A stretch of DNA of 64,000 bases from Pseudomonas baetica (lineage in GTDB: Bacteria > Pseudomonadota > Gammaproteobacteria > Pseudomonadales > Pseudomonadaceae): the NCBI RefSeq assembly GCF_019733355.1, contig NZ_JAIHLQ010000030.1, positions 1 to 64,000 on the forward strand. Reading direction: 5' to 3'. Position 1 is the stretch's first letter. Each line of letters opens with the position of its first letter. Position numbers and translations under genes: made by a program. Under the pieces are notes generated by a model. The model had not been told where the DNA came from. It was given only the letters and a program-made list of their open reading frames with translations, and did no database searches. Shown piece by piece: positions 51,213 through 60,647 of the stretch.

Positions 51213-52148
51213 ATGCACGGGCTTAACGAACTGGGATTCAAAGCGCTAAGGCTGTTTGTGGCCGTACTCGACCACGGCAGTTTTTCCGAAGTCGCCCGCC
51301 GCGAAGGCGTGGCGCCCTCTTCGATCTCAAGGCAGATCCAGTTGATGGAGCAGGCGCTCAACCAGCAATTGCTCTACCGCCACACCCGGGCGGTCACGCC
51401 AACCGAGGCCGGACGCATGCTCGGCCATCATGCGCGGCTGGTGCTGGTGCAACTGGAAGAAGCCGAGCAGGCGTTGCAGGAACAGCAAAGCGAACCCACG
51501 GGCCTGGTGCGAATCAACGCCCCCGTGGTGTTCGGCCAACGCCATCTGACGCCGTGGCTCGGTCAGTTATGCGCGCGCTATCCGAAGCTGCAACTGGATA
51601 TTCAACAGACTGACCATTACGTCGATCCGCTGCAGGAAGGCGCCGATTTGCTGTTTCGCATCGGCCCGCTGCACGACTCCAGCATGCAAGCGCGGACTCT
51701 GGCGCCACATCGATTCCACGTCGCCGCCAGCCCCGCTTACCTCAAACGCCACGGCACCCCGCAACATCCGGATGATCTGGCGCAGCATCAGTGCCTGGCC
51801 TACAAAGGCGCGACCGGCCAACAGCGCTGGTTTTTTCGCCGTGACGGGCAAGACTGGACGCCGTATTCGGTCAAAGGCCCGATCACCGGCAACCACGCCG
51901 ACACCCTCACGCAAGCCGCCGAGCAGGGATTGGGGCTGGTGATGTTTCCGTCTTGGCTGATTGGTGAGGCGGTGCGCGAAGGCAGGCTGGTACCGGTACT
52001 GAGGGAATATCAGGTCTCCAACAGCCTGGAGCCGCAGCAGATTGCAGTGCTGTGGCCGGGGAGCCGTCGGCTGTCGGTGAAGGTGCGGACAGTCATCGAC
52101 TTCTTCATCGAATGCTTCGGCGAAATCCCCTATTGGGACAGACCTTAA
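51213..52148 (+). CDS. LysR-type transcriptional regulator
   Basis: 311 residues. The N-terminal winged HTH is LRLFVAVLDHGSFSEVARREGVAPSSISRQIQLMEQALNQQLLYRHTRAVTPTEAG. The effector domain follows (GLVRINAPVVFGQRHLTPWLGQLCARYPKLQLDI ...). It is of the CrgA/AaeR-like subgroup. The 112-bp gap to the divergent ydcZ pair is the expected site of its operator, so the transporter genes are its likely target. Its inducer is unknown. Confidence 0.92.
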   Translation: MHGLNELGFKALRLFVAVLDHGSFSEVARREGVAPSSISRQIQLMEQALNQQLLYRHTRAVTPTEAGRMLGHHARLVLVQLEEAEQALQEQQSEPTGLVRINAPVVFGQRHLTPWLGQLCARYPKLQLDIQQTDHYVDPLQEGADLLFRIGPLHDSSMQARTLAPHRFHVAASPAYLKRHGTPQHPDDLAQHQCLAYKGATGQQRWFFRRDGQDWTPYSVKGPITGNHADTLTQAAEQGLGLVMFPSWLIGEAVREGRLVPVLREYQVSNSLEPQQIAVLWPGSRRLSVKVRTVIDFFIECFGEIPYWDRP

Positions 52149-52166
52149 GCCACACACAAAACCCAA

Positions 52167-52255
52167 TGTGGGAGCGGGCTTGCTCGCGAAGACGGTGTGT
52201 CAGAGACAGAAATACTGACTGTCACAACGCCTTCGCGAGCAAACCCGCTCCCACA
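52167..52255. repeat. REP doublet (REPIN) between lysR and chemoreceptor genes
   Basis: Inverted arms 52167-52191 and 52230-52255 between convergent gene ends. Confidence 0.9.
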
Positions 52256-52271
52256 GGTTATGCGTAGCGTT

Positions 52272-53954
52272 CTAGATACGGAACTGGCCTACGAGCTTGC
52301 CCAACCGCTGGCCCAAATCCGCCAGGCTGCGTGAAGTCTGCGCCCCCAACTGCGTTTCATCCGCCACGTTATCCACCGCCACCGCAATCTGATGCACGCT
52401 GCGGTTGATCTCTTCGGCCACCGCCGTTTGCTCTTCGGCAGCGCTGGCAATCTGCGCGTTCATCGAGTTGATTGTCGCAATCAACTCAGCCATCGCATCC
52501 AGCGAAGCCCCGGCCTGATTAGCCTGCACCGAGGTGCCATCACCTGCCTCACTGGAACGGCGCATGGCCTCGACCGCCGACTGCGTCCCGGCCTGCAAGC
52601 GATCAATCATCCCCTGGATTTCCTGCGTGCTGATCTGCGTACGACTGGCCAGCGCCCGCACCTCATCGGCCACCACCGCAAAGCCGCGCCCGGCCTCACC
52701 GGCCCGCGCCGCTTCAATCGCCGCGTTCAGTGCCAGCAGGTTGGTTTGTTCGGCAATCGAGCGGATCACCCCCAGCACGCCGACAATCGACGACACATCC
52801 TGTTGCAGACTGTCCAACGACACGCCACTGCTGCGAATGTCGTCCACCAGCGCATGAATCTGTTTGATGCTGCCGGCCACCACGCGTTTGGCGCTCTGGC
52901 CTTCTTCGTCGGTCTGCTGGGCAGCGACGGCAGCGTTCTGCGCGCTCTTGGCGACTTCCTGCGCGGCAGCGGACATTTCGTTGATCGCCGTGGCGACCTG
53001 ATCGGTCTCGTGGCGCTGACGCTCCATCGCTTGATCCGAGCGCTGTGCCTGATCGGACACCTGTGTCACCAACCCGGTCAGTTGCGTAGTCATCTCGGTG
53101 ATCTGGCGCACCAGACCATGAATCTTGTCGACGAAACGGTTGAACGAGCCGGCCAGTTCGCCGAGTTCATCCTGGCTGGTGATGTTCAGTCGGCGAGTCA
53201 GGTCACCCTCGCCCGCCGCAATGTCATCGAGATTGGCTTTCATCAGGTTCAGCGGGCGCAGAATGGCGTTGGCCAGCAACATCCCCGCCACGGCGATGAG
53301 CAGCAGCATCACCACGGCTACGCCAACGATGCTCAGCACCACGCCTTGCATACGCTCCTGCACCTTGGCTTCGACCACCGCCACCTGCGCCTCGATGCCG
53401 TCAAGGTTGACCGAAGAACCGACGGCCATGTCCCACTTCGCCAGGTATTCGGTGTAGCCGAGTTTCGGCACCAGTACCTTGGCATTGCCTGGCAGCGGTG
53501 AGCTGTATTGCAGATAGTGAGTACCGTCCTTCGCCACACTCACCAGACCGCGGTTGACGTAGACGCCATTTGGATCGCGTTTGTCCTTGAAGCTTTTGCC
53601 CACGCCTTCGGGATCATTGGCCTTGAACAGGCGCACGGTCTCGGAGTCGTAACCGAAGAAGTAGCCATCCTTGCCGTAGCGAATACCCGACAGCAGTTTG
53701 ATCGCTTGCGCCCGCGCCGCTTCATCGCCGGGAGCGGCGGCGTCATACAACGGCTTGATCGCGGTCATGGCCACGGCGACGTAACTTTGCAGTGTGGCTT
53801 TGGCATCGCTGAGCAGACGCTGGCGGGTTTCTTCGACTTCCTTGCTGGCCTGGTCCTGAAGGATGAACAGCGTGGTCAGGCTGATCACCAGCGCAAATAG
53901 CAACACCGGAAGAACGGCAAGGGAAAGGACTTTAGCCTTGAGACTCAGGCGCAT
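52272..53954 (-). CDS. ctpM: Methyl-accepting chemotaxis protein with sCACHE domain (CtpM-like)
   Basis: 560 residues. TM1 (about 8-30), a periplasmic sCACHE_2 domain (35-185, GIRYGKDGYFFGYDSE), TM2 (about 205-228), HAMP (LRPLNLMKANLDDIAAGEGDLTRRL) and the MCP signalling tip (IAEQTNLLALNAAIEAARAGEAGRGFAVVADEVRALASRT). No C-terminal CheR-binding pentapeptide. The length, the domain and the neighbours match, from memory, PA2652 (CtpM, malate receptor) next to PA2653 in PAO1. The malate ligand is therefore an inference from synteny. The symbol is tentative. Confidence 0.85.
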   Translation of the reverse strand: MRLSLKAKVLSLAVLPVLLFALVISLTTLFILQDQASKEVEETRQRLLSDAKATLQSYVAVAMTAIKPLYDAAAPGDEAARAQAIKLLSGIRYGKDGYFFGYDSETVRLFKANDPEGVGKSFKDKRDPNGVYVNRGLVSVAKDGTHYLQYSSPLPGNAKVLVPKLGYTEYLAKWDMAVGSSVNLDGIEAQVAVVEAKVQERMQGVVLSIVGVAVVMLLLIAVAGMLLANAILRPLNLMKANLDDIAAGEGDLTRRLNITSQDELGELAGSFNRFVDKIHGLVRQITEMTTQLTGLVTQVSDQAQRSDQAMERQRHETDQVATAINEMSAAAQEVAKSAQNAAVAAQQTDEEGQSAKRVVAGSIKQIHALVDDIRSSGVSLDSLQQDVSSIVGVLGVIRSIAEQTNLLALNAAIEAARAGEAGRGFAVVADEVRALASRTQISTQEIQGMIDRLQAGTQSAVEAMRRSSEAGDGTSVQANQAGASLDAMAELIATINSMNAQIASAAEEQTAVAEEINRSVHQIAVAVDNVADETQLGAQTSRSLADLGQRLGKLVGQFRI

Positions 53955-54044
53955 GGGGGGCTCACTCTCTTGGTTTTATTGGCGTGGTTAAAGGCTTTAA
54001 CGGCACGCCAGATCAAAAGTTGAGCAAACGATTCAATCCACCCC

Positions 54045-54134
54045 CTGTGGGAGCGAGCTTGCTCGCGAAGGCGTCGTGTCAGTCAGCAATTCTGTGTCTG
54101 ATACACCGCTTTCGCGAGCAGGCTCGCGCCTACA
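54045..54134. repeat. REP doublet (REPIN) between chemoreceptor and antiporter genes
   Basis: Inverted arms 54045-54073 and 54107-54134, in the promoter-side gap of the chemoreceptor gene and beyond the stop of the antiporter gene. Confidence 0.9.
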
Positions 54135-54149
54135 TGGGGATTTGTGGTG

Positions 54150-55466
54150 TTACAGCACCATCGCCCCGACCCAACCGAACGCCAGCAGTGGCAGGTTGTA
54201 GTGCAGGAACGTTGGCACCACGGTGTCCCAGATATGGTGATGCTGGCCGTCGATGTTCAAGCCGGAGGTCGGGCCCAGCGTCGAGTCCGAGGCCGGTGAA
54301 CCGGCGTCGCCCAGCGCACCGGCGGTACCGACAATGCACACGGTCGCCAGAGGGCTGAAACCCAATTGCACACACAACGGCACGAAAATCGCCGCCAGAA
54401 TCGGCACGGTGGAGAACGACGAGCCGATACCCATGGTCACCAACAAACCCACCAACAGCATCAGCAACACACCCACGCCCTTGCTGTGGTTGATCCACGT
54501 CGCCGACGACTCGACCAGGGTCTGCACCTGCCCGGTGGCCTTCATCACTTCGGCAAACCCGGAGGCGGCGATCATGATGAAACCGATCATCGCCATCATC
54601 TTCATGCCTTGAGTGAACAGGTCATCGGTCTCGCGCCACTTGACGATACCGGAGGCCGAGAAAATCAGAAAACCGGCCAGCGCCCCGATAATCATCGAGT
54701 CGAGCAACAACTGAACGACGAATGCCGCCGCAATCGCCACACCGGCAATCATCAGACTCAGCGGGTTGTACTGCACCGCCACCTGCTCGACCTGCTCGAT
54801 TTTCGCCAGGTCGTAAACGCGCTTCTTGCGGTAGCTGATGAAAGCCATCGCCAGGCCGAACACCATGCCCAATGCCGGAATGCCCATGGCGTGGGTGACA
54901 TTGATGCCGCTGATGTCGACACCGCTGCGGGCAACGTTAGCCAGCAGGATTTCATTGAGGAAGATGTTGCCGAAGCCCACCGGCAGAAACATGTACGGGG
55001 TGATCAGACCGAACGTCATCACGCAGGCAATCAATCGGCGATCCAGTTGCAACTTGCTCAGTACATAGAGAAGTGGCGGCACCAGCAGCGGAATAAACGC
55101 AATGTGGATTGGCAGGATGTTCTGCGAGGCTATCGCGACCACCCACAGCATGCCGATCAGCACCCATTTGACGTTACCGCCGCCGGTCGAATGCTGGCGA
55201 TCAACCATTACCAGAACCTTGTCGGCCAGCGCGTGGGCCAAGCCAGACTTGGCAATCGCCACCGCGAAAGCGCCGAGCAACGCGTAGGACAACGCCACCG
55301 TCGCCCCGCCGCCCAGACCGCTATTGAACGCCTTGAGCGTGGCATCAATGCCCAGACCACCGGACAGACCGCCGACCAGCGCACCGACGATCAGAGCGAT
55401 CACTACGTGCACGCGGGACAGACTCAGGATCAGCATCACGCCGACGGCTGCAATCACTGCATTCAT
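54150..55466 (-). CDS. Na+/H+ antiporter family protein (PA2653-like)
   Basis: A 438-residue polytopic protein with 10-12 TM helices. It has LSRVHVVIALIVGALVGGLSGGLG at the start, ASQNILPIHIAFIPLLVPPLL, TFGLITPYMFLPVGFGNIFLNEIL and a C-terminal GIGSSFSTVPILAAIFVPLC...GALGDAGSPASDSTLGPTSGLN, which is the conserved tail of the NhaC/YuiF-type antiporter and organic-anion family. GAGG lies 7 nt before the ATG. Flanked by two chemoreceptors; by context it may carry a compound that one of them senses, so sodium/proton exchange is not certain. Confidence 0.82.
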   Translation of the reverse strand: MNAVIAAVGVMLILSLSRVHVVIALIVGALVGGLSGGLGIDATLKAFNSGLGGGATVALSYALLGAFAVAIAKSGLAHALADKVLVMVDRQHSTGGGNVKWVLIGMLWVVAIASQNILPIHIAFIPLLVPPLLYVLSKLQLDRRLIACVMTFGLITPYMFLPVGFGNIFLNEILLANVARSGVDISGINVTHAMGIPALGMVFGLAMAFISYRKKRVYDLAKIEQVEQVAVQYNPLSLMIAGVAIAAAFVVQLLLDSMIIGALAGFLIFSASGIVKWRETDDLFTQGMKMMAMIGFIMIAASGFAEVMKATGQVQTLVESSATWINHSKGVGVLLMLLVGLLVTMGIGSSFSTVPILAAIFVPLCVQLGFSPLATVCIVGTAGALGDAGSPASDSTLGPTSGLNIDGQHHHIWDTVVPTFLHYNLPLLAFGWVGAMVL

Positions 55467-55586
55467 TTCACTACCTCAAAATCACTGCGGTGCAATAGTC
55501 ACCGCCAGACAGGTTGAGTCCGCCCACGGAGCACCGGCGGATTTGCAAAGAGGGTCTTATTAGAAGGGCGCGCACTTTGAAGGAAG

Positions 55587-55656
55587 CAGCGGCAAGCTGC
55601 AAGTCACTAGCGGCAAGCTTTTGTGTTTTCCGCTTGCAGCTTGTTGCTTGCAGCTC
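55587..55656. repeat. Short inverted AGCTGCAAGC-type repeat
   Basis: AGCGGCAAGCTGCAAG and its near inverse CTTGCAGCTTGTTGCTTGCAG stand 65 bp or more upstream of the chemoreceptor gene. Units of AGC(T/G)GCAAGC recur five times in both orientations. It resembles small palindromic intergenic repeats of pseudomonads. The rest of the 255-bp gap shows no gene. Confidence 0.6.
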
Positions 55657-55721
55657 AAGAAAGCTGCTGTCAGGCCGCTACAGTGCAAAGTCTCAGATAT
55701 TTATCGAATAAGGACGTCTCC

Positions 55722-57869
55722 ATGTGGCTAAGACAACTTTCCATCCAATGGAAAATCACCCTGCTCGCCGGGCTTTGCCTGGCCGGTATCGTGACCCTGT
55801 TGGTCGGTCTTTCGCTGTATCGCATGGAGCACAGTTCCGAGCTGGTGAAGGCTTCAAGCATGGAGATGCTCACCGAGTCGGCTCAGGCGCGCATCGAATC
55901 CCAGGGAGAAGTGCAGGCGGCGGGCATTCGCCAGCAGTTCATGGACGCCTATCAATACGGCCACGGTTTCTCGCGACAGGTGTTGTTCCTGCGTGAACAG
56001 GCAGAAAAGCGCTTTCTCGATGCCTTCGATCTGCGCGAAGACATGACCCGTCAGGTCAAGTCCGCGCTGCAAGCCAACCCGGATTTGCTTGGCCTGTCGC
56101 TGGTGTTCGAAGCCAATGGGCTGGACGGCAAGGACGAACTGTTCGCCGGGCAAGCGGAACTGGGCAGCAACGAGAAGGGCCGCTTCGCCCTGTACTGGTC
56201 GCAGCCTGTGCCAGGCAAAGTCACGTCGATGGCGTTGCCGGAAAGCGACATGGCCGACACCAGCACCGGCCCCAGTGGCCAAGCGGCCAACGCTTGGTTC
56301 ACCTGCCCGCGCACGACCCTCAAGCCGTGCGTGATCGAACCGTACTTCTACGTGATCGACGGCCAGAAGGTGCTGATGACCAGCATCGTCTTCCCACTGA
56401 TGGTCAACGGCAAGGTCATCGCCTCGCTGTCGGTGGACATCAACCTCAACAGCCTGCAAGCGATCAGCCAGGGCGCGAGCAAAAAGCTCTATGACGGCCA
56501 GACCGCCGTGAGCATCATCAGCCCCGCCGGCCTGCTCGCCGGTTACAGTCCGGATGCCGGCAAACTCAGCCAGCGCCTGGACGCCGTCGACACCACCAGC
56601 GGCGCCGAACTGCTGCGCCTGCTCGCCTCCAGCAGCAGCGTCAGCAGCCTGCACAGCAAAGGCCAGTTGAAAGTGCTGTCGCCGTTCCAGCCGATTCCAG
56701 GTGGGCCGTCGTGGGGTGTATTGCTCGATGTGCCGGAGAAAGTCCTGGTCAGCCGCGCCGAAGCGCTCAAACAACAACTGGATGCGAGCAACACCTCGGG
56801 CACGCTGATCGAACTGAGCCTCGGCGTGCTGGCCGCGCTGGTCGGCCTGTTGTTGGTGTGGCTGATGGCGCGCAGTGTGACCAAACCGATCCTCGGCGTG
56901 GCGCACATGCTGGAAGACATCGCCAGCGGCGAAGGTGATCTGACCCGTCGCCTGGCGTACGACAAGAAGGACGAACTCGGTCAACTGGCCGGTTGGTTCA
57001 ACCGCTTCCTCGACAAGTTGCAGCCGATCATTGCCGAAGTGAAACGCTCGGTACAGGACGCGCGCAACACCGCCGACCAGTCCTCGGCCATCGCCACCCA
57101 GACCAGCGCCGGCATGGAGCAGCAATACCGTCAGGTCGATCAGGTCGCCACCGCCTCCCATGAAATGAGCGCCACCGCCCAGGACGTCGCCCGCAGCGCC
57201 GCCCAGGCCGCTGAAGCCGCCAAGGATGCCGATCGCGCAACCCGTGAGGGCCTGACGGTGATCGACCGCACCACGGCGAGCATCGACACACTCGCCAGTG
57301 ACATGAGCGCTGCGATGGTCCAGGTCGAAGGCCTGGCCGCCAACAGCGAGAAAATCGGCACGGTACTGGAAACCATCCGCGCCATCGCCGAACAGACCAA
57401 CTTGCTGGCACTCAACGCGGCCATCGAAGCCGCCCGCGCCGGTGAAGCCGGACGCGGTTTCGCCGTGGTCGCTGACGAAGTACGCAACCTCGCCCGCCGC
57501 ACGCAAGAGTCGGTCGAGGAAACCCGTCAAGTCATCGAGCAGTTGCAGAACGGCACACAGGATGTGGTGGGTTCGATGGGCAACAGCCATCGTCAGGCGC
57601 AGGGCAGTGTCGAGCAGGTGGGACAAGCGGTGACCGCGTTGCGCCAGATTGGCGATGCGGTGACGGTGATCAGCGACATGAACCTGCAAATCGCCAGTGC
57701 GGCGGAAGAACAGAGCGCCGTGGCTGAGGAGATCAACAACAACGTGGCGACGATTCGTGATGTGACCGAGTCGCTGTCCGGGCAGGCGAATGAATCGGCG
57801 CGGGTGAGCCAGTCACTCAATAGCCTGGCCAATCAGCAGCAGAGTTTGATGGATCAGTTCCGGGTCTAA
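55722..57869 (+). CDS. tlpQ: Methyl-accepting chemotaxis protein with dCACHE domain (TlpQ-like)
   Basis: 715 residues. TM1 (about 12-33), a large periplasmic dCACHE ligand domain (35-395, ALYWSQPVPGKVTSMALPESDMAD...VMTSIVFPLMVNGKVIASLSVDINLNSL), TM2 (400-420), HAMP (KPILGVAHMLEDIASGEGDLTRRL) and the signalling tip (IAEQTNLLALNAAIEAARAGEAGRGFAVVADEVRNLARRT). The ATG at 55722 removes 33 residues encoded by the repeat upstream. In PAO1 TlpQ (PA2654, a polyamine and histamine receptor) sits between PA2653 and the bqsSR genes; the same order here supports the name. The ligand is an inference. Confidence 0.85.
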   Translation: MWLRQLSIQWKITLLAGLCLAGIVTLLVGLSLYRMEHSSELVKASSMEMLTESAQARIESQGEVQAAGIRQQFMDAYQYGHGFSRQVLFLREQAEKRFLDAFDLREDMTRQVKSALQANPDLLGLSLVFEANGLDGKDELFAGQAELGSNEKGRFALYWSQPVPGKVTSMALPESDMADTSTGPSGQAANAWFTCPRTTLKPCVIEPYFYVIDGQKVLMTSIVFPLMVNGKVIASLSVDINLNSLQAISQGASKKLYDGQTAVSIISPAGLLAGYSPDAGKLSQRLDAVDTTSGAELLRLLASSSSVSSLHSKGQLKVLSPFQPIPGGPSWGVLLDVPEKVLVSRAEALKQQLDASNTSGTLIELSLGVLAALVGLLLVWLMARSVTKPILGVAHMLEDIASGEGDLTRRLAYDKKDELGQLAGWFNRFLDKLQPIIAEVKRSVQDARNTADQSSAIATQTSAGMEQQYRQVDQVATASHEMSATAQDVARSAAQAAEAAKDADRATREGLTVIDRTTASIDTLASDMSAAMVQVEGLAANSEKIGTVLETIRAIAEQTNLLALNAAIEAARAGEAGRGFAVVADEVRNLARRTQESVEETRQVIEQLQNGTQDVVGSMGNSHRQAQGSVEQVGQAVTALRQIGDAVTVISDMNLQIASAAEEQSAVAEEINNNVATIRDVTESLSGQANESARVSQSLNSLANQQQSLMDQFRV

Positions 57870-57888
57870 GGCCCACTGCACAACACAA

Positions 57889-57969
57889 TGTGGGGCTTGC
57901 TCGCGAAGGCGACGGTTCAGTCGACATCTTGATTGACTGACCCGCCGCCTTCGCGAGCAAGCCCGCACA
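57889..57969. repeat. REP doublet (short-arm variant) between tlpQ and bqsS
   Basis: TGTGGGGCTTGCTCGCGAAG at 57889 lacks the GAGC of the standard arm; the inverted partner is at 57946-57969. It lies between convergent gene ends. Confidence 0.85.
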
Positions 57970-57992
57970 GTGGTTTTATAGCGACCGGCGGT

Positions 57993-59306
57993 TCAGCGCC
58001 GGGGCAACTCGACCACCACCTTCAACCCGCCCCACTCGCTTTCGCCCAGCACCAACAACCCGCCCCACGTATCGACGATATCCCGCACGATGCCCAGCCC
58101 CAGACCATGACCTTCAGTCTGCTCATCAAGCCGCGTCCCACGACTGAACACCTGGCCCCGTTGCGCTTCGGGTATCCCCGGCCCGTCATCCTCCACGCTC
58201 AGGGCAAAGCCATCAGTACGCTTGATCACACTGAGACGAACCTCGGCATCCGCCCATTTACAAGCGTTGTCCAGCAGGTTGCCAAGCAGCTCCAGCAGGT
58301 CTTCCCGATCCCATGGCAATTGCAATTGCGCCGGTGCCACGTAGCTCAGCGCCAGATGCTCGCCGTGGATCATGTTCAGCGTCGCCAACAGTCCTGGCAG
58401 TTCTGCGTCGCAATCGAACAACGCACCCGGCAGCGCATCACCGGACAATCGCGCACGATTGAGCTCGCGATTGAGCCGCTGCTGCACTTGCTCCAGTTGT
58501 TCCTTGAGGATCTTGCGCAACGCGGGATGGCCATCGAATTTTTCGCTCGACGCCAGACTCAACAGCACCGCCAATGGCGTCTTCAGGGCATGCCCCAAGT
58601 TGCCCAGCGCATTGCGCGAGCGTTTGAGGCTGTCTTCGGTATGGGCGAGCAAATGGTTGATCTGCGCCACCAACGGCTCCAGTTCCACGGGTACCTGATC
58701 GTCCAGTTGTGAACGCTGGCCTTGCTGCAATTGGGCGATCTGTTCGCGAGCCTTTTCCAGGGGGCGCAAGGCGCGACGCACGGTCAGACGTTGCAAAAAC
58801 AGAATCAACAGCAACCCGGCCAGGCCCAGCCCCAGCCCGATCTGGCGCATGCGCTGAAAACTCTCGCGTACCGGGGTGTAATCCTGCGCGACGCTGATCG
58901 AGATCGACTGGCCCAGCCGTCGATAGTCCGAACGCAACACCAGCAACTGCTGCCCGTCCGGGCCCAATTGCAGATTGCTGTGCAGGCCTTGGTGTTCGAG
59001 CTGCGGCAGGTCCTGATCCCACAACGAGCGGGAACGCCAGTGGCTGTCGGCAAAATCAATGCGGAAATAGTGCCCGGAAAACGGTCGCTGATAGGCCGGC
59101 GACAGGTGCCGCTCATCCAGCTGCAAGCCTTGCGGGCCACGCACCAGCGCCACCAGCAGGCTTTCGCTGTCGTTGCGCAAACCGGCCTCGAGATAGCGCT
59201 GCAATCCCACCTCAAACAGCCACAGGCTGGTTTGCGCCAGCACCAGGCCCACGACCACCATCACGCTGATCAACCCCAGGCTCAAGCGGCGCTGGATTGA
59301 CCTCAC
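57993..59306 (-). CDS. bqsS: Sensor histidine kinase (BqsS/CarS-like)
   Basis: 437 residues. TM1 (8-30), a periplasmic domain (31-160), TM2 (163-182), HAMP, HisKA with LGNLGHALKTPL, HATPase with LGNLLDNACKWA, VEDDGPGIPE and HGLGLGIVRDI. It overlaps the regulator gene by ATGA. The gene order chemoreceptor, kinase, regulator and two PepSY proteins matches PAO1 BqsS/CarS, which answers Fe(II) and Ca2+. The reported periplasmic RExxE Fe(II) motif is not seen; RNDSE occurs at about 44-48 and RESFQ at about 149-153. Metal specificity may differ. Confidence 0.85.
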   Translation of the reverse strand: MRSIQRRLSLGLISVMVVVGLVLAQTSLWLFEVGLQRYLEAGLRNDSESLLVALVRGPQGLQLDERHLSPAYQRPFSGHYFRIDFADSHWRSRSLWDQDLPQLEHQGLHSNLQLGPDGQQLLVLRSDYRRLGQSISISVAQDYTPVRESFQRMRQIGLGLGLAGLLLILFLQRLTVRRALRPLEKAREQIAQLQQGQRSQLDDQVPVELEPLVAQINHLLAHTEDSLKRSRNALGNLGHALKTPLAVLLSLASSEKFDGHPALRKILKEQLEQVQQRLNRELNRARLSGDALPGALFDCDAELPGLLATLNMIHGEHLALSYVAPAQLQLPWDREDLLELLGNLLDNACKWADAEVRLSVIKRTDGFALSVEDDGPGIPEAQRGQVFSRGTRLDEQTEGHGLGLGIVRDIVDTWGGLLVLGESEWGGLKVVVELPRR

Positions 59307-59971
59307 GAAGCTTGCCCGCCGAACAGGTAACCCTGGCCGCGACGGGTTTCGATCACGCTTTTGCCGAGCTTGCGGCGCAGGTGATTGACGTGGACTTCAA
59401 GGACGTTGGAATCACGCTCGGTCTCACCGTCATAGAGGTGTTCGGCGAGGTGGCTTTTGGAGAGGATTTGCTCGGGGTGCAGCATGAAATAGCGCAGCAA
59501 GCGAAATTCGGCGGCGGTCAGTTGAATGTCGGCGCCATCGCGAACGACACACTGGCGGCCCTCATCCAGATGCAGCCCGGCCGCCTTTAGCGTCGGCTGG
59601 TTGGCCTGGCCTTTGGAGCGGCGCAATAACGACTGAATGCGCAAATAGAGCTCTTCGGGATGAAACGGTTTGGTCAGGTAATCGTCGGCACCGGCCTTCA
59701 GGCCTTCGATGCGCTCGGCCCAGGAATCGCGCGCCGTGAGAATCAGTACCGGCACCGCCAGGCCACCGGCACGCCATTGCGCCAGCACCTCTAGTCCCGG
59801 CACGCCAGGCAAGCCGAGGTCAAGGATGATCAGGTCATAGGGCTCGCTGCGGCCCTGATACACCGCATCCCGACCGTCCGCCAGCCAATCCACTGCGTAA
59901 CCTTGGCGTTGCAGGCCGGCGAGCAACTCGTCGGCCAGCGGTACGTGGTCTTCCACCAAAAGCAAACGCAT
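59303..59971 (-). CDS. bqsR: OmpR-family response regulator (BqsR/CarR-like)
   Basis: 222 residues. The receiver has LLVEDHVPLADELL, Asp51 in LIILDLGLPGVPGLEVL and Lys in DDYLTKPFHPEEL. The C-terminal winged helix has ECVVRDGADIQLTAAEFRLLRYFMLHPEQILSKSHLAEHLYD...VEVHVNHLRRKLGKSVIETRRGQGYLF. A near-consensus BqsR box (60648-60663) stands in front of the operon, which supports the assignment and autoregulation. It starts 3 nt after the PepSY gene upstream. Confidence 0.9.
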   Translation of the reverse strand: MRLLLVEDHVPLADELLAGLQRQGYAVDWLADGRDAVYQGRSEPYDLIILDLGLPGVPGLEVLAQWRAGGLAVPVLILTARDSWAERIEGLKAGADDYLTKPFHPEELYLRIQSLLRRSKGQANQPTLKAAGLHLDEGRQCVVRDGADIQLTAAEFRLLRYFMLHPEQILSKSHLAEHLYDGETERDSNVLEVHVNHLRRKLGKSVIETRRGQGYLFGGQAS

Positions 59972-59974
59972 CGA

Positions 59975-60286
59975 TCAATCTTCCTCGTCTTTCACAAGTT
60001 CACCGGTATCAGCTTTCAGGTGCAGCTCACGCGCCACACCCTCGACGGTCAGCAGCTCGACTTCATACATGTAGACGTCGTGCTTCTCTTCCAGCTCGAC
60101 CTCCAAAAGCTTCGCGCCGGGGTAACGCTTCATTGCCTGATGCAGCACTTGCTCCAGCGGCAAAATCACACCCCCGCGAACCAGGCGCAGCGCTTCGTCC
60201 TGATCGAGGTCGCGAGCCATCGCCGTCGAACAAAAAATCACGAGCGCCAACGCCGTGCAACGGGTGGCGCGAACATTAACCTTCAT
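59975..60286 (-). CDS. PepSY-domain periplasmic protein (second of pair)
   Basis: 103 residues with a signal peptide (LALVIFCSTAMA). The PepSY domain has DQDEALRLVRGGVILPLEQVLHQAMKRYPGAKLLEVELEEKHDVYMYEVELLTVEGVARELHLKADTGELVK. PepSY proteins are small periplasmic modulators, often encoded with two-component genes that respond to cations. It shares one base with the stop of the preceding PepSY gene (TAATG) and precedes the regulator by 3 nt. Confidence 0.9.
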   Translation of the reverse strand: MKVNVRATRCTALALVIFCSTAMARDLDQDEALRLVRGGVILPLEQVLHQAMKRYPGAKLLEVELEEKHDVYMYEVELLTVEGVARELHLKADTGELVKDEED

Positions 60287-60594
60287 TACTTATCCTGATG
60301 ATCCCTGAGAACCTGCCCCGTCACCGCGTTCAATTCCAGATCCCATTCCTGCCCCCGCGGATCACGCATTTCAACCTGGTAGATGTACTTGCCGTACTGC
60401 TCTTCCAGTTCGGTGTCGGTGATCTCGGAACCCGTGTGTCTGGCCAGCGCCGTGGCGTTGAGCTTTTCGAAGGAGACGATAGTACCAGCGTCGCGCAGAC
60501 GCAGGGCTTCATCGGGACCAAGATCGCGGGCGTGGGCGATGCTGGCGGTCAAGCCGAAAAGCGAGGCGATGGACAGGGCAGTCAGGTTTTTCAT
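60286..60594 (-). CDS. PepSY-domain periplasmic protein (first of pair)
   Basis: 102 residues with a signal peptide ending AHARD. It shares DLxxDEALRLxxxGxIxxxExL and the ELEExxxxYxYxVE pattern with its neighbour, so the two arose by tandem duplication. GGAG lies 6 nt before the ATG at 60594. First gene of the pepSY-pepSY-bqsR-bqsS operon. Confidence 0.9.
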   Translation of the reverse strand: MKNLTALSIASLFGLTASIAHARDLGPDEALRLRDAGTIVSFEKLNATALARHTGSEITDTELEEQYGKYIYQVEMRDPRGQEWDLELNAVTGQVLRDHQDK

Positions 60595-60647
60595 GGGTGA
60601 CTCCATATTTTTATGTGTTGCAACGCAGGGCACCTTAGCGGGATGAA

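Noticed and set aside
52272..53954. Assigning a chemoreceptor ligand from sequence alone
   Set aside because: sCACHE and dCACHE domains are too variable; the CtpM and TlpQ names rest on gene order and are marked tentative.
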